A stretch of DNA of 64,000 nucleotides, taken from NCBI RefSeq assembly GCF_900188115.1, contig NZ_FZNW01000001.1:124001-188000 (forward strand), read 5' to 3'. This DNA comes from Haloechinothrix alba. Its GTDB lineage: Bacteria; Actinomycetota; Actinomycetes; Mycobacteriales; Pseudonocardiaceae. The notes under the pieces are model-generated. The model had not been told where the DNA came from, ran no database searches, and saw only the letters and a program-made list of their open reading frames with translations. Positions within the stretch are counted from its first letter, which is position 1. Each line of letters starts with the position of its first letter. Positions 53,326 to 63,161 of the stretch are shown piece after piece. The translations under genes and the position numbers were made by a program.

Positions 53326-55338
53326 CTACCAGTTCCTTCCGCCGTCCCTGCCGGGCGGGCTGTTGTTGCCGTCGCCGCCACCGAGACCGATGCCGTCGTC
53401 ACCCCCGTCATCGCCCCCGCCGGGCTCGAACTGACCGATGACGAGGGTGACCGAGGTGGAGCGGGTCATGGTGTCCCCCGGGCTCGGTGAGCTCTCCAGC
53501 ACCCTCTCGTCCTCCTCGGGGTTGTTCACGGACGTGGTCTCGACCGAGACGTCGCCGGTATGGCCCGCGTCCTCCAGCTCCGACCGGGCCTGGTCCTCGG
53601 TCATGTCGATGACGTCCGGCATCTCGATCTCCTCGTCGGCGCCCGTGGACACCTGCACGGTCACCTCGGAGCCCTCGACGGCCTCACCGTCCCGCGGGGA
53701 CTGGCCGACCACGGTGCCCTCGGGTTCGCTCGAGTCGACGTCCTCGCGCACGACCTCGAACCCTGCGCCGTCCAGGCCGGCTCGCGCGATCTCGAAGGTC
53801 TCGCCGACGTAGTCGGTGACCTCGACCATCTCCGGTTCCTCGTACACCGTCAGCTTCACGACCTCGCCCTCCTCGGTGGACGAGCCCGCTTCGGGGGTGT
53901 GCTCGGCGACCTTCCCTGCGAGGTCGGGGTCGTTGTTCTCGACTTCTTCCTGGGTGGGATCCAGCAGGAGGTTGTGGTCCTCGATCGTCTCCTCGGCATC
54001 GGAGACGGACTGCTCCGTCAGATCGGGCATGTCGAACACCTCTGGCGGTGCCCCGACATGCACGATGATCTCGGTGGTGACCTCGTGGCTGGTGCCCTGC
54101 TCGGGGTCGGTACTGATCACCTTGCCGACGTCGTCGCTGCTACAGGGCGGATCCTCCCCGTACTCCTGCGGCCAGCACGGTACGGACTGGCGATCCAGGT
54201 TGTTGAAGCCCGCCTCTCGCAAGCTGCGTTCCGCGGAGCTGTACTCCTGGCCGACCACCATGGGGATATCGGCGGATCGCTCGCCGGAGTCGAACACGCC
54301 CATCAGCCACATGATGAACGCGATCGCGGCGACCGCCACCGCGGCGAGCACCATGAACATCCGGTTCCGCCGCTTGCGCCGATCCTCCTCGTCGTCCTCG
54401 AAGTCCTCGTCGAACTCGTCGGTGCCGGCGTCATCGCCGCCGGCGGCCATCACCTGCGTGCGGTCCTCGTCGGTCATGACCGCGGGAGCTGTGGGGCGCT
54501 CGTTGGCGAGCACGCGAACGAGATCGGCACGCATCTCGGAGGCCGACTGGTACCTGTTGGCCGGCCCCTTGGTGAGGGCCTTGAGGACCACGGCGTCCAG
54601 CGCGGGACTCACGTCGGGATTGATCGCGGACGGCGGTGTCGGGTCCTCCCTGACGTGCTGGTATGCCACCGAGACGGGGGAGTCCCCCGTAAAGGGAGGT
54701 TCCCCGGCGAGGAGTTCGTAGAGCACGCATCCGGCCGCGTAGACGTCGCTTCGGGCGTCGACGGACTCCCCGCGGGCCTGCTCGGGGGAGAGGTACTGGG
54801 CTGTGCCGATCACCGCTGCCGTCTGGGTCATGGCGGCCTGGCCGTCATGGATGGCCCTGGCGATGCCGAAGTCCATCACCTTGACGGCGCCGCTCGTGGT
54901 GATCATGACGTTGGCCGGTTTGACGTCGCGGTGCACGATGCCTGCACGGTGCGAGAAGTCGAGCGCGGCACAGACGTCCGCCATGACCTCCATGGCGCGT
55001 TCCTGCCGGAGCGGGCCCTCGGTCTTGACGATGTCGCGCAGCGTCCTGCCGTCGACGTACTCCATCACGATGTACGGCAGGGTTCCGGAGTCGCTGTCCG
55101 TCTCGCCGGTGTCGTAGACGGCGACGATCGCGGGATGGTTCAGGGCAGCAGCGTTCTGGGCCTCGCGCCGGAAGCGTTCCTGGAAGACGGGGTCACGGGC
55201 AAGGTCCGCGCGCAGGATCTTGACGGCGACCTCGCGGCCGAGTCGAACGTCGTGCCCGTGGTACACCTCGGACATGCCGCCGTAGCCGAGCGTGTCGCCG
55301 ATCTGGTAACGGTCGGACAGCAGGTTGGCTGTGCTCAT
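53326..55338 (-). CDS. pknB: Ser/Thr protein kinase PknB with PASTA domains
   Basis: Receptor kinase of 670 residues. The cytoplasmic kinase domain (about 10-275) has GYGGMSEVYHGHD, catalytic HRDVKPANVMIT and KVMDFGIARA. One membrane helix lies near residues 330-350 (MFMVLAAVAVAAIAFIMWLM). Four extracellular PASTA repeats follow (e.g. FDMPDLTEQSVSDAEETIED, EMPDVIDMTEDQARSELEDA). A Gly/Asp-rich end closes the protein. PASTA domains sense muropeptides or lipid II; substrates in relatives include CwlM, FhaA and Wag31. ATG start, 64 bp after pknA. Confidence 0.97.
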   Translation of the reverse strand: MSTANLLSDRYQIGDTLGYGGMSEVYHGHDVRLGREVAVKILRADLARDPVFQERFRREAQNAAALNHPAIVAVYDTGETDSDSGTLPYIVMEYVDGRTLRDIVKTEGPLRQERAMEVMADVCAALDFSHRAGIVHRDVKPANVMITTSGAVKVMDFGIARAIHDGQAAMTQTAAVIGTAQYLSPEQARGESVDARSDVYAAGCVLYELLAGEPPFTGDSPVSVAYQHVREDPTPPSAINPDVSPALDAVVLKALTKGPANRYQSASEMRADLVRVLANERPTAPAVMTDEDRTQVMAAGGDDAGTDEFDEDFEDDEEDRRKRRNRMFMVLAAVAVAAIAFIMWLMGVFDSGERSADIPMVVGQEYSSAERSLREAGFNNLDRQSVPCWPQEYGEDPPCSSDDVGKVISTDPEQGTSHEVTTEIIVHVGAPPEVFDMPDLTEQSVSDAEETIEDHNLLLDPTQEEVENNDPDLAGKVAEHTPEAGSSTEEGEVVKLTVYEEPEMVEVTDYVGETFEIARAGLDGAGFEVVREDVDSSEPEGTVVGQSPRDGEAVEGSEVTVQVSTGADEEIEMPDVIDMTEDQARSELEDAGHTGDVSVETTSVNNPEEDERVLESSPSPGDTMTRSTSVTLVIGQFEPGGGDDGGDDGIGLGGGDGNNSPPGRDGGRNW

Positions 55339-55402
55339 CTGGTAAGGCCCGTTCTCACTCTCGCAGCAAGGTCGTCATGCTCATCTACCTAACCCCATAG
55401 GG

Positions 55403-56725
55403 TTAACGTATGTCGACGGCATCGGGGTTCGCTCGTGACCCCGGCTGATTATGGGAGTACGCGGCGGTCCCGTCGCGCCAACTATCACTCGAATCACGTC
55501 CTCCGCTCGGTGCTCCGCTCTCCACGGGGGCGAGCCGCGTGCCTTGCTGATGCGACTCCGTGGTGCTCTCGGTGACTGTCGGTGGCCCGCTGTCGCCACG
55601 CAGTGCCAGTGGCACTATCACGGCCACAGCGATGAGCAGAACCGTGACGATGGCAACGATCACCCACGGCCACACACGCCCGCCCTCTCCGGTAGACGAC
55701 GCGGCCCCGTGGGGCATGACGCTGCCCGACGGCGGTGTTCTCGCGTACTGGTCCGTGACCGGTACGCGTGCCGCCTGCTGGTACGGCACCGGCACCGGAT
55801 GCAGTCCCGGCCGGGAACCCGGCGGAACGGTGGGTGAAGCGGCGGGGCGTGCGAGCCCGGACGGTAACGGCGGAGGCCCACCGGCCCGCACCGTCGCTAC
55901 CGCGCCCGCGAACTCGCTGCCGTCGCGGTAACGCTGGGAGGGATCCTTCACCAGCGTCGACTCGATCAGCGCGCGCACAGTCGGGGGTACGTCCGGCGGT
56001 AGCGGCGGGGGTGTGTCGCGGATGTGCATCATCGCGACCGTGACCGCGTTCTCGGACAGGAACGGGCGGTATCCGGTCAGGCACTCGTACCCGCACACAC
56101 CGAGCGAGTAGACATCGCTCGCGGGCTCGGCCTCGTGCCCGATGGCTTGTTCGGGAGCTATGTAGTGCGCGGTGCCCATGACCATGCCGTTCCGGGTGAC
56201 CGGGGCGGCATCCGCGGCCTTGGCGACGCCGAAGTCGGTGATCTTGACCGTCTCGGTGCCGTCCGCGCCACGCATGACGAGTATGTTGCCTGGTTTGACG
56301 TCGCGATGCACCAGCCCGCGCGCGTGCGCCGCGTGTAGCGCACGACCGGCCTGCTCCAGGATCGGCAGCAGGCGGTCCGCCGGGATGCGGCCGTTCCTGG
56401 CGAGGATCCCGGCGAGAGGCTCACCGTCCACGTATTCCATCACCAGGTAGGCGATGCTGTCGTCGCCACCGTCCAGCGCGCTGGCCTCACCGTAGTCGTG
56501 CACTGCTGCGATACCCGCGTGATTCAGCGCGGCCGTGGTGCGCGCCTCGGTGCGGAACCGGTGCAGGAACTCGGCGTCCCCGGACAGTTCGGCCTTGAGG
56601 ATCTTGACGGCGACGACCCGATCCAACCGGGTGTCGTTGGCCTGCCATACCTCGCCCATCCCGCCGACCGCTATCCGGCTCGTCAGCAGGTATCGCTCGG
56701 CGAGGAGCCGTCCGGACGTGATCAT
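55403..56725 (-). CDS. pknA: Ser/Thr protein kinase PknA
   Basis: Kinase of 440 residues. The kinase domain (about 8-270) has [32 protein letters not shown] and [11 protein letters not shown] Pro-rich linker precedes a membrane helix near residues 352-377 ([20 protein letters not shown]) and a 60-residue outer tail without PASTA domains. ATG 56725 overlaps the pbpA stop by 4 nt (ATGA); the longer open frame runs back into pbpA and is discarded. It controls cell shape and division with PknB. Confidence 0.95.
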   Translation of the reverse strand: MITSGRLLAERYLLTSRIAVGGMGEVWQANDTRLDRVVAVKILKAELSGDAEFLHRFRTEARTTAALNHAGIAAVHDYGEASALDGGDDSIAYLVMEYVDGEPLAGILARNGRIPADRLLPILEQAGRALHAAHARGLVHRDVKPGNILVMRGADGTETVKITDFGVAKAADAAPVTRNGMVMGTAHYIAPEQAIGHEAEPASDVYSLGVCGYECLTGYRPFLSENAVTVAMMHIRDTPPPLPPDVPPTVRALIESTLVKDPSQRYRDGSEFAGAVATVRAGGPPPLPSGLARPAASPTVPPGSRPGLHPVPVPYQQAARVPVTDQYARTPPSGSVMPHGAASSTGEGGRVWPWVIVAIVTVLLIAVAVIVPLALRGDSGPPTVTESTTESHQQGTRLAPVESGAPSGGRDSSDSWRDGTAAYSHNQPGSRANPDAVDIR

Positions 56726-58197
56726 TCGGACTGCCCCCTGAGCGCGGAGTCGATCGTCATCCTGCCGATCTCGGCGGCTACCGAACCTCCCGTGGCTGCC
56801 AGTCCGCGGTCCCCACCACTCTCCACGAGCACGGCGACCGCGACCTCCGGGTCGTCGGCCGGCGCGAAAGCGGTGTACCAGGCGTGCGGCGGGGTGTTCT
56901 TCGGGTCCGCTCCGTGCTCGGCGGTCCCGGTCTTGGATGCGATCGTGAGGTCGTCGCGCTTGCCCCCGCCTGCCGTGTTCTCCTCGGACTCGATCATCAT
57001 GTCGCGAAGGATCTCGGCATTCTCCTCGGACAACGCCGGTTCGCCGGTCAGCTCGTCGTCGCTGTAGTCCGAGATCGTCGACAGGTCGGGGGCCAGTAGC
57101 GACTTGACCAGTTGCGGGCGCATCGCGGTGCCGTCGTTGGCCACGGTCGCAGCGAGTTGCGCGACCTGCAACGGAGTCAGGCGCACGTCGCGCTGGCCGA
57201 TCCCGCTCTGGTACAGCGAGGCCTCGTCCGAGAGCTGGCCGACGCTGGACATCGCCACGCGCATCGGAATGTCCAGGTCGGATTTCCCGATGCCGAAGTT
57301 CTCGGCGGTGCTGCGCAGCGTGCTCGCGCCGAGCTCGCCGGCGAGCTCGGCGAAGGCGGTGTTGCACGAGTACGCCAGTGCGTCCTCCAGGGTGGACCCC
57401 GGGCAGGTCTGGCCCCCGAAGTTCTGCAGCTGGGTCTGGGTGTTCGGCAAGGTGATACTGGACGCGCTCGTCACCTCGGTGTCAGGGGTCGCCCCGTCCT
57501 CCAGCGCCGCCGCGGTGGTGACGAGCTTGAACGTGGATCCGGGCGCGTAGGTTTCCCGGATCGCTCGGTTGCTCATCGGTTTGGAGGGATCCTCGGACAT
57601 CGCGGTCCAGGCTTCCTCCTGCGCCTCGCCGTCATGAGTGGCCAGCGCGTTCGGGTCGTACGACGGGGTGGAGACCATGCCGAGGATCTCGCCGGTGTCC
57701 GGCTTGAGCGCTACCACGGCTCCGGTGAAGTCGCGGTCGGTCATGGTCTCGTAGGCGGTGCGCTGTACGTTCGGGTCGATGGTCACCTGGACGTGTCCGC
57801 CGCGCGGGTCCCTGCCGGTGATCATGTCGGAGAGCCTGCGCACGAACAGCCGCGCGTCGTTGCCGCTGAGGATGTCGTTGCGCGCGCGCTCGAGCCCGGC
57901 CGAGCCGTACCGCCACGAGTAGTATCCGGTCACCGGCGCGTACATGGGCCCTTCGGAGTAGCGGCGCAGGTACTGCAGGCGGCCCGAGGTCGGCTCGCCG
58001 TGCGCGAGGACCTGGCCGTCGAACTGGGAGACGATCTGGCCACGCTCGCGCGAGTACTCGTCCAGCAGGACTCGCTGGTTGCGCTGGTCGGCACGATACT
58101 CGTCGGCCTTGAACACCTGGATGTATGTGGCGTGTGCGAGTACGAGCACGATCATGGCGAGCATGGCGATGCCGACGCGACGCAGTGGTGTGTTCAT
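56722..58197 (-). CDS. pbpA: Class B penicillin-binding protein PbpA
   Basis: Transpeptidase of 491 residues anchored by an N-terminal helix ([20 protein letters not shown]). Active-site motifs are present in order: S-x-x-K in [13 protein letters not shown]-x-N in [12 protein letters not shown], and K-T-G in [11 protein letters not shown]. It cross-links peptidoglycan and partners the SEDS glycosyltransferase encoded just upstream. It overlaps rodA by 4 nt. Confidence 0.96.
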   Translation of the reverse strand: MNTPLRRVGIAMLAMIVLVLAHATYIQVFKADEYRADQRNQRVLLDEYSRERGQIVSQFDGQVLAHGEPTSGRLQYLRRYSEGPMYAPVTGYYSWRYGSAGLERARNDILSGNDARLFVRRLSDMITGRDPRGGHVQVTIDPNVQRTAYETMTDRDFTGAVVALKPDTGEILGMVSTPSYDPNALATHDGEAQEEAWTAMSEDPSKPMSNRAIRETYAPGSTFKLVTTAAALEDGATPDTEVTSASSITLPNTQTQLQNFGGQTCPGSTLEDALAYSCNTAFAELAGELGASTLRSTAENFGIGKSDLDIPMRVAMSSVGQLSDEASLYQSGIGQRDVRLTPLQVAQLAATVANDGTAMRPQLVKSLLAPDLSTISDYSDDELTGEPALSEENAEILRDMMIESEENTAGGGKRDDLTIASKTGTAEHGADPKNTPPHAWYTAFAPADDPEVAVAVLVESGGDRGLAATGGSVAAEIGRMTIDSALRGQSE

Positions 58198-59648
58198 GAC
58201 GGCCGCTCCACAAGGACGGTCCCCGTGTCGGACAGCGGTGTCTTCTGCTGCTCGCCGCGCGGTCGCCCACCCTGTTGCGGCCTGCGAGCGGCATCGGATA
58301 TCCGGAGCAGCAGCGCGACCAGGATGTAGTTGGCCAGCAGCGAGGAACCGCCGTAGGACAGGAACGGCGCGGTCATACCCGTCATCGGGATGAGGCTGGT
58401 GACTCCGCCGACGACGACGAATACCTGCATGGTGATGGCGAACGCGAGGCCCCCGCCGAGCAGTTTGCCGAAGGTGTCCCGCACGGCGAGCGCTCCCCGC
58501 ATCCCGCGCATCGCCAGGATCAGGTACACCATGAGGACGCTGGCCAGCCCGATGAAGCCGATTTCCTCACCGATCGCCGCGGCGATGAAGTCGGTCTTCG
58601 ACAGCGGCACCATCTCCGGCCTTCCCGCGCCGAGACCGGTGCCGGCCACGCCGCCGGTGCCGAGGCCGAACAGCGCCTGTGCGTTCTGGTACCCCCCGCC
58701 CGGTTCGTCGTAGGTGGCCAGCGGGTCCAGCCAGTTCCTCGTTCGCTGCTGCACGTGCGTGAACAGGTTGTAGGCGATGACACAGCCCGCAGCGAACGGC
58801 ACCAGGCCGACGAAGATCCAGATCGCGCGCTCGGTGGCGACGTAGATCAGCATCAGCACCATGCCGAACAGCAGCAGCGCCTGACCCAGGTCTTTGAGCA
58901 GGACGAAGATCGCCAGCGCCGCACCCGTCGCCAGCACGATCGGACCGAGGTCGCGGGGCCGCGGCCACTCTATCCCGAGCACCCGCTTGCCCGCGGACAT
59001 GAACAGGTCCCGTTTCGAGACCAGGAATGCCGCGAAGAAGATCAGCAGCAGGATCTTGGCGAACTCGCCGGGCTGGAGGCCGAGCGGGCCGATACGGACC
59101 CATACCTTCGCGCCGTTGACCTCCGAGACGGATGCCGGCAGCAGGCCGGGCAACGCGAGCGCGAAGAACCCGAGAAGGCCGCAGGTGTAGGCATAACGGG
59201 TGAGAGTGCGGTGGTCCTTGATGAGGACCAGTACGGCGAGGAAGAGCGCCAGCGCGATCACGGTCCACACCACCTGGCGTGGCGCGTCCGGAGTGAACGC
59301 GATGTCCTGCTGGGCTGCGCGCTCGGCGCTCGCCAGGTCGATGCGGTAGATCATCACCAGGCCGATGCCGTTGAGCAGAGCCACACACGGCAGGATCAGC
59401 GGGTCGGCGTACGGGGCGAAGTACCGGACAGCCACGTGTGCGACGGTGAACACACCGAGATAGGACAGGCCGTACCAGACGATGGACAGCGTGAGTTCCT
59501 GTCCCTGGTTGGCGTCCACGAGCATGAGGGCGAACGTGATGATCACCGTGGCGAAGGCCAGCATCAGCAGTTCGGTGCCGCGGCGGGTGGGGAGCTTGCG
59601 GGTCGGTCCGCTACCCGTGCCCGGAGAGGTGTCCACCGGTGAGGACAT
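58194..59648 (-). CDS. rodA: RodA/FtsW-family SEDS peptidoglycan glycosyltransferase
   Basis: Membrane protein of 484 residues with about twelve helices. Family motifs include LQPGEFAKILLLIFFAAFLV and LSKTDFIAAAIGEEIGFIGL. The end motif is GMTAPFLSYGGSSLLANYIL. It polymerises lipid II in complex with the neighbouring class B PBP. Its start overlaps the pstP stop by 1 nt. Confidence 0.96.
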   Translation of the reverse strand: MSSPVDTSPGTGSGPTRKLPTRRGTELLMLAFATVIITFALMLVDANQGQELTLSIVWYGLSYLGVFTVAHVAVRYFAPYADPLILPCVALLNGIGLVMIYRIDLASAERAAQQDIAFTPDAPRQVVWTVIALALFLAVLVLIKDHRTLTRYAYTCGLLGFFALALPGLLPASVSEVNGAKVWVRIGPLGLQPGEFAKILLLIFFAAFLVSKRDLFMSAGKRVLGIEWPRPRDLGPIVLATGAALAIFVLLKDLGQALLLFGMVLMLIYVATERAIWIFVGLVPFAAGCVIAYNLFTHVQQRTRNWLDPLATYDEPGGGYQNAQALFGLGTGGVAGTGLGAGRPEMVPLSKTDFIAAAIGEEIGFIGLASVLMVYLILAMRGMRGALAVRDTFGKLLGGGLAFAITMQVFVVVGGVTSLIPMTGMTAPFLSYGGSSLLANYILVALLLRISDAARRPQQGGRPRGEQQKTPLSDTGTVLVERPS

Positions 59649-60955
59649 CAGCGATCGCCACCGCGAGCCTCGTCATGGGCGCAGCTGACCTCTCCGCGCG
59701 TGCTGGCATCGGGCGCGTCCTCCAGCAGGAACTCCGCGCGCAGGGTCGCGATGAAGTCGCGGGCGTCGGCCAGATCGTCCTGCTGCACACCCCGGCACAC
59801 GTCGCCACGCGCACCGTACTGCAGGTCGGCGAGGAACAGCGGGTCACACAGCGCGTTGTTCGGGGCGCACGAGCCTTCCGACCGGGAGCTGAGCTCGAGC
59901 CCGAAGATGCTTCCCGTGACGCCCTGGTAGATCGTCACCTCGTTGTTGTCGTCCACCCCAACGTAGTACTGCTGCATCACGAAGTACCGGGTGGCCAGCG
60001 CGATCGCTGCCAGCAGCACGAGACCGAGCCCGAACAGGGCCGTGAACGTGATTCCCTTGCGCCACCTGCTCGTCCCTGTATCGGGCTCGTCCCCGCCGGA
60101 CTCGGTGGCGTCGGGCGGCTCCCGTGACGGCGCGGGTGCCGTCAGAGCCTGCGCACGGGCGGCGGGTGAGTCACCCTGCGGCCCCGCATCACTGCCGTCC
60201 CCGGCGGCGCCGCCGACGATCGGGGCGTCGTCCCCGAAGTCGACGTCGACGACATCGGCGACGATGACAGTGATGTTGTCCGTACCACCCCCCTTCAGCG
60301 CGAGCTCGATCATGCGGTCCGCGCAGTCCTGCGGGTCGCCGATCGTGATCGCTTCGGTGAGTGTCTCGTGCGAGACCATCCCGGACAGCCCGTCCGAGCA
60401 CAGCAGGTAACGGTCGCCTGCCCTGGCCTCCCGGACGGTGAGGTTGGGCTCAGCGTCCTGGCCGGTCAGTGCCTTGAGGAGCAGCGCGCGCTGCGGGTGG
60501 TTCTCGGCTTCCTCCTCGGTGATCCGGCCTTCGTCCTGCAGCTGCTGGACGAAGGTGTCGTCGTGCGTGATCTGCGAGAACTGACCGGAACGGTAGAGGT
60601 AGGCACGGGAGTCGCCGATGTGCACCAGTCCGAGCCTGCTCCCGGAGAACAGGATCGCGGTCAGGGTGGTGCCCATGCCCTCGAGCTCCGGGTCGCTCTC
60701 CACCAGCTCGGCGATGGCCCTGTTGCCGCTGAGCACGCTGTCACGGAGCTGGGTGAGCAGGTCGTCGCCCGGTTCGTCGTCGTCGAGCGGCGCGAGCGCG
60801 GCGATGACGACCTTGCTGGCGACCTCACCCGCGGCATGGCCACCCATGCCATCGGCGAGTGCGAGGAGGCGAGGCCCGGCGTAGACGGAGTCCTGGTTGT
60901 TCGAGCGAACCAGGCCGCGGTCACTGCGGGCGGCGTAGCGAAGCACAAGGGTCAT
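59648..60955 (-). CDS. pstP: PP2C-type Ser/Thr phosphatase PstP
   Basis: Phosphatase of 435 residues that reverses PknA/PknB signalling. The catalytic domain (1-240) has RSDRGLVRSNNQDSVYAGPR, then the metal motif LLALADGMGGHAAGEVAS and YLLCSDGLSGMVS. A membrane helix lies near 300-325 (ITFTALFGLGLVLLAAIALA), followed by an extracellular tail of about 110 residues with several Cys. It overlaps fhaB by 4 nt. Confidence 0.96.
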   Translation of the reverse strand: MTLVLRYAARSDRGLVRSNNQDSVYAGPRLLALADGMGGHAAGEVASKVVIAALAPLDDDEPGDDLLTQLRDSVLSGNRAIAELVESDPELEGMGTTLTAILFSGSRLGLVHIGDSRAYLYRSGQFSQITHDDTFVQQLQDEGRITEEEAENHPQRALLLKALTGQDAEPNLTVREARAGDRYLLCSDGLSGMVSHETLTEAITIGDPQDCADRMIELALKGGGTDNITVIVADVVDVDFGDDAPIVGGAAGDGSDAGPQGDSPAARAQALTAPAPSREPPDATESGGDEPDTGTSRWRKGITFTALFGLGLVLLAAIALATRYFVMQQYYVGVDDNNEVTIYQGVTGSIFGLELSSRSEGSCAPNNALCDPLFLADLQYGARGDVCRGVQQDDLADARDFIATLRAEFLLEDAPDASTRGEVSCAHDEARGGDR

Positions 60956-61425
60956 GGGCGCAGCTCGATCACCGTCTTGCCGATCCGTATGGGGACACCG
61001 AGTGGCACTCGGAGGGGTGCTGTGACTTTAGCCCGATCCAAGTATGTTCCGTTCGTTGATCCCAGATCTTCGACATACCAGTCCGACCCTCGCATGGACA
61101 GGCGGGCATGTCGGGTGGAAGCGTAATCGTCGTCGAGCACGAGCGTGGAGTCGTCCGCCCTTCCGATCAGGATCGGCCGGTCGTCCAGCGCGATACGCGT
61201 CCCGGCCAGCGCCCCGTGCGTCACGATCAGTTGCCGCGGCTGCTTGCCGCCACCGCCTCCGCGGGACTTGGGCTGCTTCTTGTCGCGCTTCGACGGCGGG
61301 AGCTCGGTGCGTACGCCGGACGCCGCGTAGAGATCCGAACGCACGACCCGTAGAGCCGCTAGCACGAACAACCAGAGCAGGGCGAGGAACCCTGCTCTGG
61401 TGAGTTGAACCACTAGCTCCGGCAC
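60952..61425 (-). CDS. fhaB: FHA-domain protein FhaB (FipA)
   Basis: Protein of 157 residues. An N-terminal membrane helix (LTRAGFLALLWLFVLAALRV) and a basic linker precede the FHA domain with PILIGRADDSTLVLDD, HARLSMRGSDWYVEDLGSTN and GTYLDRA. The FHA fold binds phosphothreonine and links kinase signalling to division proteins. It lies between fhaA and pstP in the same operon. Confidence 0.94.
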   Translation of the reverse strand: MPELVVQLTRAGFLALLWLFVLAALRVVRSDLYAASGVRTELPPSKRDKKQPKSRGGGGGKQPRQLIVTHGALAGTRIALDDRPILIGRADDSTLVLDDDYASTRHARLSMRGSDWYVEDLGSTNGTYLDRAKVTAPLRVPLGVPIRIGKTVIELRP

Positions 61426-61508
61426 TGCCTACGCCCACTCCCGCTTCGTAGTGCCCATGGTTTGCGCTTGTTCCCCTGCGATTACCGGTACGGCTCTGTC
61501 GGTCGGTG

Positions 61509-62840
61509 CTAGCCCTGCGTGCGGAACGTGAGTGAGGAATGTCCCACCCTGATCACATCGCCGTCGGCCAGCTGCCAGGTCTGTACCGGGGTTCCGTTGA
61601 CGGTTGTGCCGTTCGTCGAACCGATGTCGGCCAGTGTGGCGCTCTGTCCGTCCCACGTGATCTCCAGGTGCCTGCGGGACACACCCGTGTCGGGTAGCCG
61701 GAAGTCGGCGTCCTGCCCGCGACCGATGACGTTACCGCCCTGCTTGAGGGAGTAGTTGCGGTTGGATCCGTCGTCGAGCTGGAGCGAGGCGGACAGCTGC
61801 CGGGGTGCGCCCTGGCCTCCTGGAGGTGGGAAGCCGGGCTGGCCGTAACCGCCCATGCCGGGTGCGCCACCGGGTGCCCCGGGCGGAGGGCCGGCTGGAC
61901 CGCCGTAGCCGGGGTCGTAGCCGGGTGCGCCGCCCGGTGGGCCGTAGCCGGGGTCGTAACCCGGTGCGCCGCCCGGTGGGCCGTAGCCGGGGTCGTAGCC
62001 GGGATCGTAGCCGGGTGCGCCGCCCGGTGGGCCGTAGCCGGGGTCGTAACCCGGTGCGCCGCCCGGTGGGCCGTAGCCGGGTGCGCCGCCCGGTGGGCCG
62101 TAGCCGGGGTCGTAACCCGGTGCGCCGCCCGGTGGGCCGTAGCCGGGTGCGCCGCCTGGTGCGCCGTAGCCGGGATCGTAGCCCGGTGGGCCGTAGCCGT
62201 ACGGGTTCTGTTGACCGTACGGGTCGCCCTGGTCGTAGCCTGCCTGACCGTAGCCGGGATCGTAGCCTGCCTGACCGTAGCCGGGATCGTAGCCCGGCTG
62301 ACCGTAGCCGGGGTCATAGCCGGGCTGGCCGTAGCCGTACGGGTTCTGTTGACCGTACGGGTCGCCCTGGTCGTAGTGGCCGTAGCCGGGTGGCTGACTC
62401 ATTGCTCGGTCTCCTGCGTCACGGGGTGGTGTTTGTTGTCCTGCGCTTCCCACGCTGTGCACTGCGGCGTCTGGGTCGACAGTAGAGCGGACCCTGAACT
62501 GCCCAGTATGCAGCGCCTCAGTGCGCTCAAGCGAGACTACGACGTCACCATATGTGTCCCATCCATGTTCTGCGAGATGTTCAGCGACTGCGTTCGCCAG
62601 GATGCGGGTGATGCGGGACTTACCGTCCGCCATGTGGTCATAGTCCTTGTGCCCCAGCAGCACGACGTAGTGGTTGGGCGCGAGTAGCCGGCCACCGGCG
62701 AGTTCACGGAGGTTGTCCTCGCTTTCCCGTTCGAGTGCCTGCGCAACTTCCTGTGTGACGACCTTGCCGCCGAACATGCGTGCAAAGGCGTTGCCCACGA
62801 TGCCCTCGAGGCGCCGATCAAAGCGCTGTACGCGGCCCAC
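61509..62840 (-). CDS. fhaA: FHA-domain protein FhaA with a Gly-Tyr-Pro-Asp repeat linker
   Basis: Protein of 443 residues. The N-terminal DUF3662 domain (1-110, RFDRRLEGIVGNAFARMFGG) binds partners such as CwlM or MviN in relatives. A central low-complexity linker (about 160-335) of GYDPGYG and GPPGGAP repeats leads to the C-terminal FHA domain (NVIGRGQDADFRLPDTGVSR, then ADIGSTNGTTVNG). GTG 62840 has AGGAGG 8-9 nt upstream. It is the first gene of the seven-gene operon to pknB. Confidence 0.95.
   Translation of the reverse strand: MGRVQRFDRRLEGIVGNAFARMFGGKVVTQEVAQALERESEDNLRELAGGRLLAPNHYVVLLGHKDYDHMADGKSRITRILANAVAEHLAEHGWDTYGDVVVSLERTEALHTGQFRVRSTVDPDAAVHSVGSAGQQTPPRDAGDRAMSQPPGYGHYDQGDPYGQQNPYGYGQPGYDPGYGQPGYDPGYGQAGYDPGYGQAGYDQGDPYGQQNPYGYGPPGYDPGYGAPGGAPGYGPPGGAPGYDPGYGPPGGAPGYGPPGGAPGYDPGYGPPGGAPGYDPGYDPGYGPPGGAPGYDPGYGPPGGAPGYDPGYGGPAGPPPGAPGGAPGMGGYGQPGFPPPGGQGAPRQLSASLQLDDGSNRNYSLKQGGNVIGRGQDADFRLPDTGVSRRHLEITWDGQSATLADIGSTNGTTVNGTPVQTWQLADGDVIRVGHSSLTFRTQG
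61850..62390 (-). repeat. In-frame tandem repeats in fhaA
   Basis: Units of 15-40 bp encode GYDPGYG and GYGPPGGAP blocks; the DNA repeat CCGTAGCCGGGGTCGTA recurs many times. The array is long and imperfect, so copy number probably varies between strains by slippage without shifting the frame. Confidence 0.8.
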
Positions 62841-62969
62841 CGTTCTCGGCCTCCTTAGCACGACCTCTCACTGTTAGATCGTATCTGCGTGCGGTAGGGC
62901 CGGCACTGGCCCTGTCGAAACCCGCGTGCGGGGCCCTGCTAGAGTGGTCCCGCTTGCGATGCAGCACTC

Positions 62970-63052
62970 GGGCGAGTGGCGGAATGGCAGACGCGCACGG
63001 TTCAGGTCCGTGTGTCCGAAAGGACGTGAGGGTTCAACTCCCTCCTCGCCCA
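62970..63052 (+). tRNA. tRNA-Leu (anticodon CAG)
   Basis: Class II tRNA of 83 nt. Acceptor GGGCGAG pairs with CTCGCCC; anticodon CAG is at 63003-63005 in loop TTCAGGT. A variable arm (TGTCCGAAAGGACG) and T-arm AGGGTTCAACTCCCT follow. CCA is not encoded. It lies after the fhaA promoter side, as tRNA-Leu does in mycobacteria. Confidence 0.97.
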
Positions 63053-63102
63053 CCCTTCCCGGTGACCTCTGGGGCCTCCCCTGGAGATGCCGCTGCGCGG
63101 AG

Positions 63103-63155
63103 GAGCCGAAGGTGACACTCGGCTCCTTCTACGGAACCGAGGTCACCTTCGGCTC
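63103..63155. terminator. 53-bp hairpin element, family copy A
   Basis: Outer arms GAGCCGAAGGTGAC and GTCACCTTCGGCTC pair perfectly (14 bp). Inner CTCGGCTCC/GGAACCGAG also pair apart from one mismatch. It lies between tRNA-Leu and the convergent CapA gene. Its partner is at 53243-53295. Confidence 0.85.
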
Positions 63156-63161
63156 TGTCCT

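Noticed and set aside
53560-55392. 610-codon plus-strand frame opposite pknB
   Set aside because: Same shadow effect; the product is low-complexity and matches no fold, while the minus strand encodes all kinase and PASTA motifs.
61850-62390. Regular repeats considered as a CRISPR array or minisatellite
   Set aside because: There are no unique spacers of constant length. The repeats are in frame and encode the FhaA linker.
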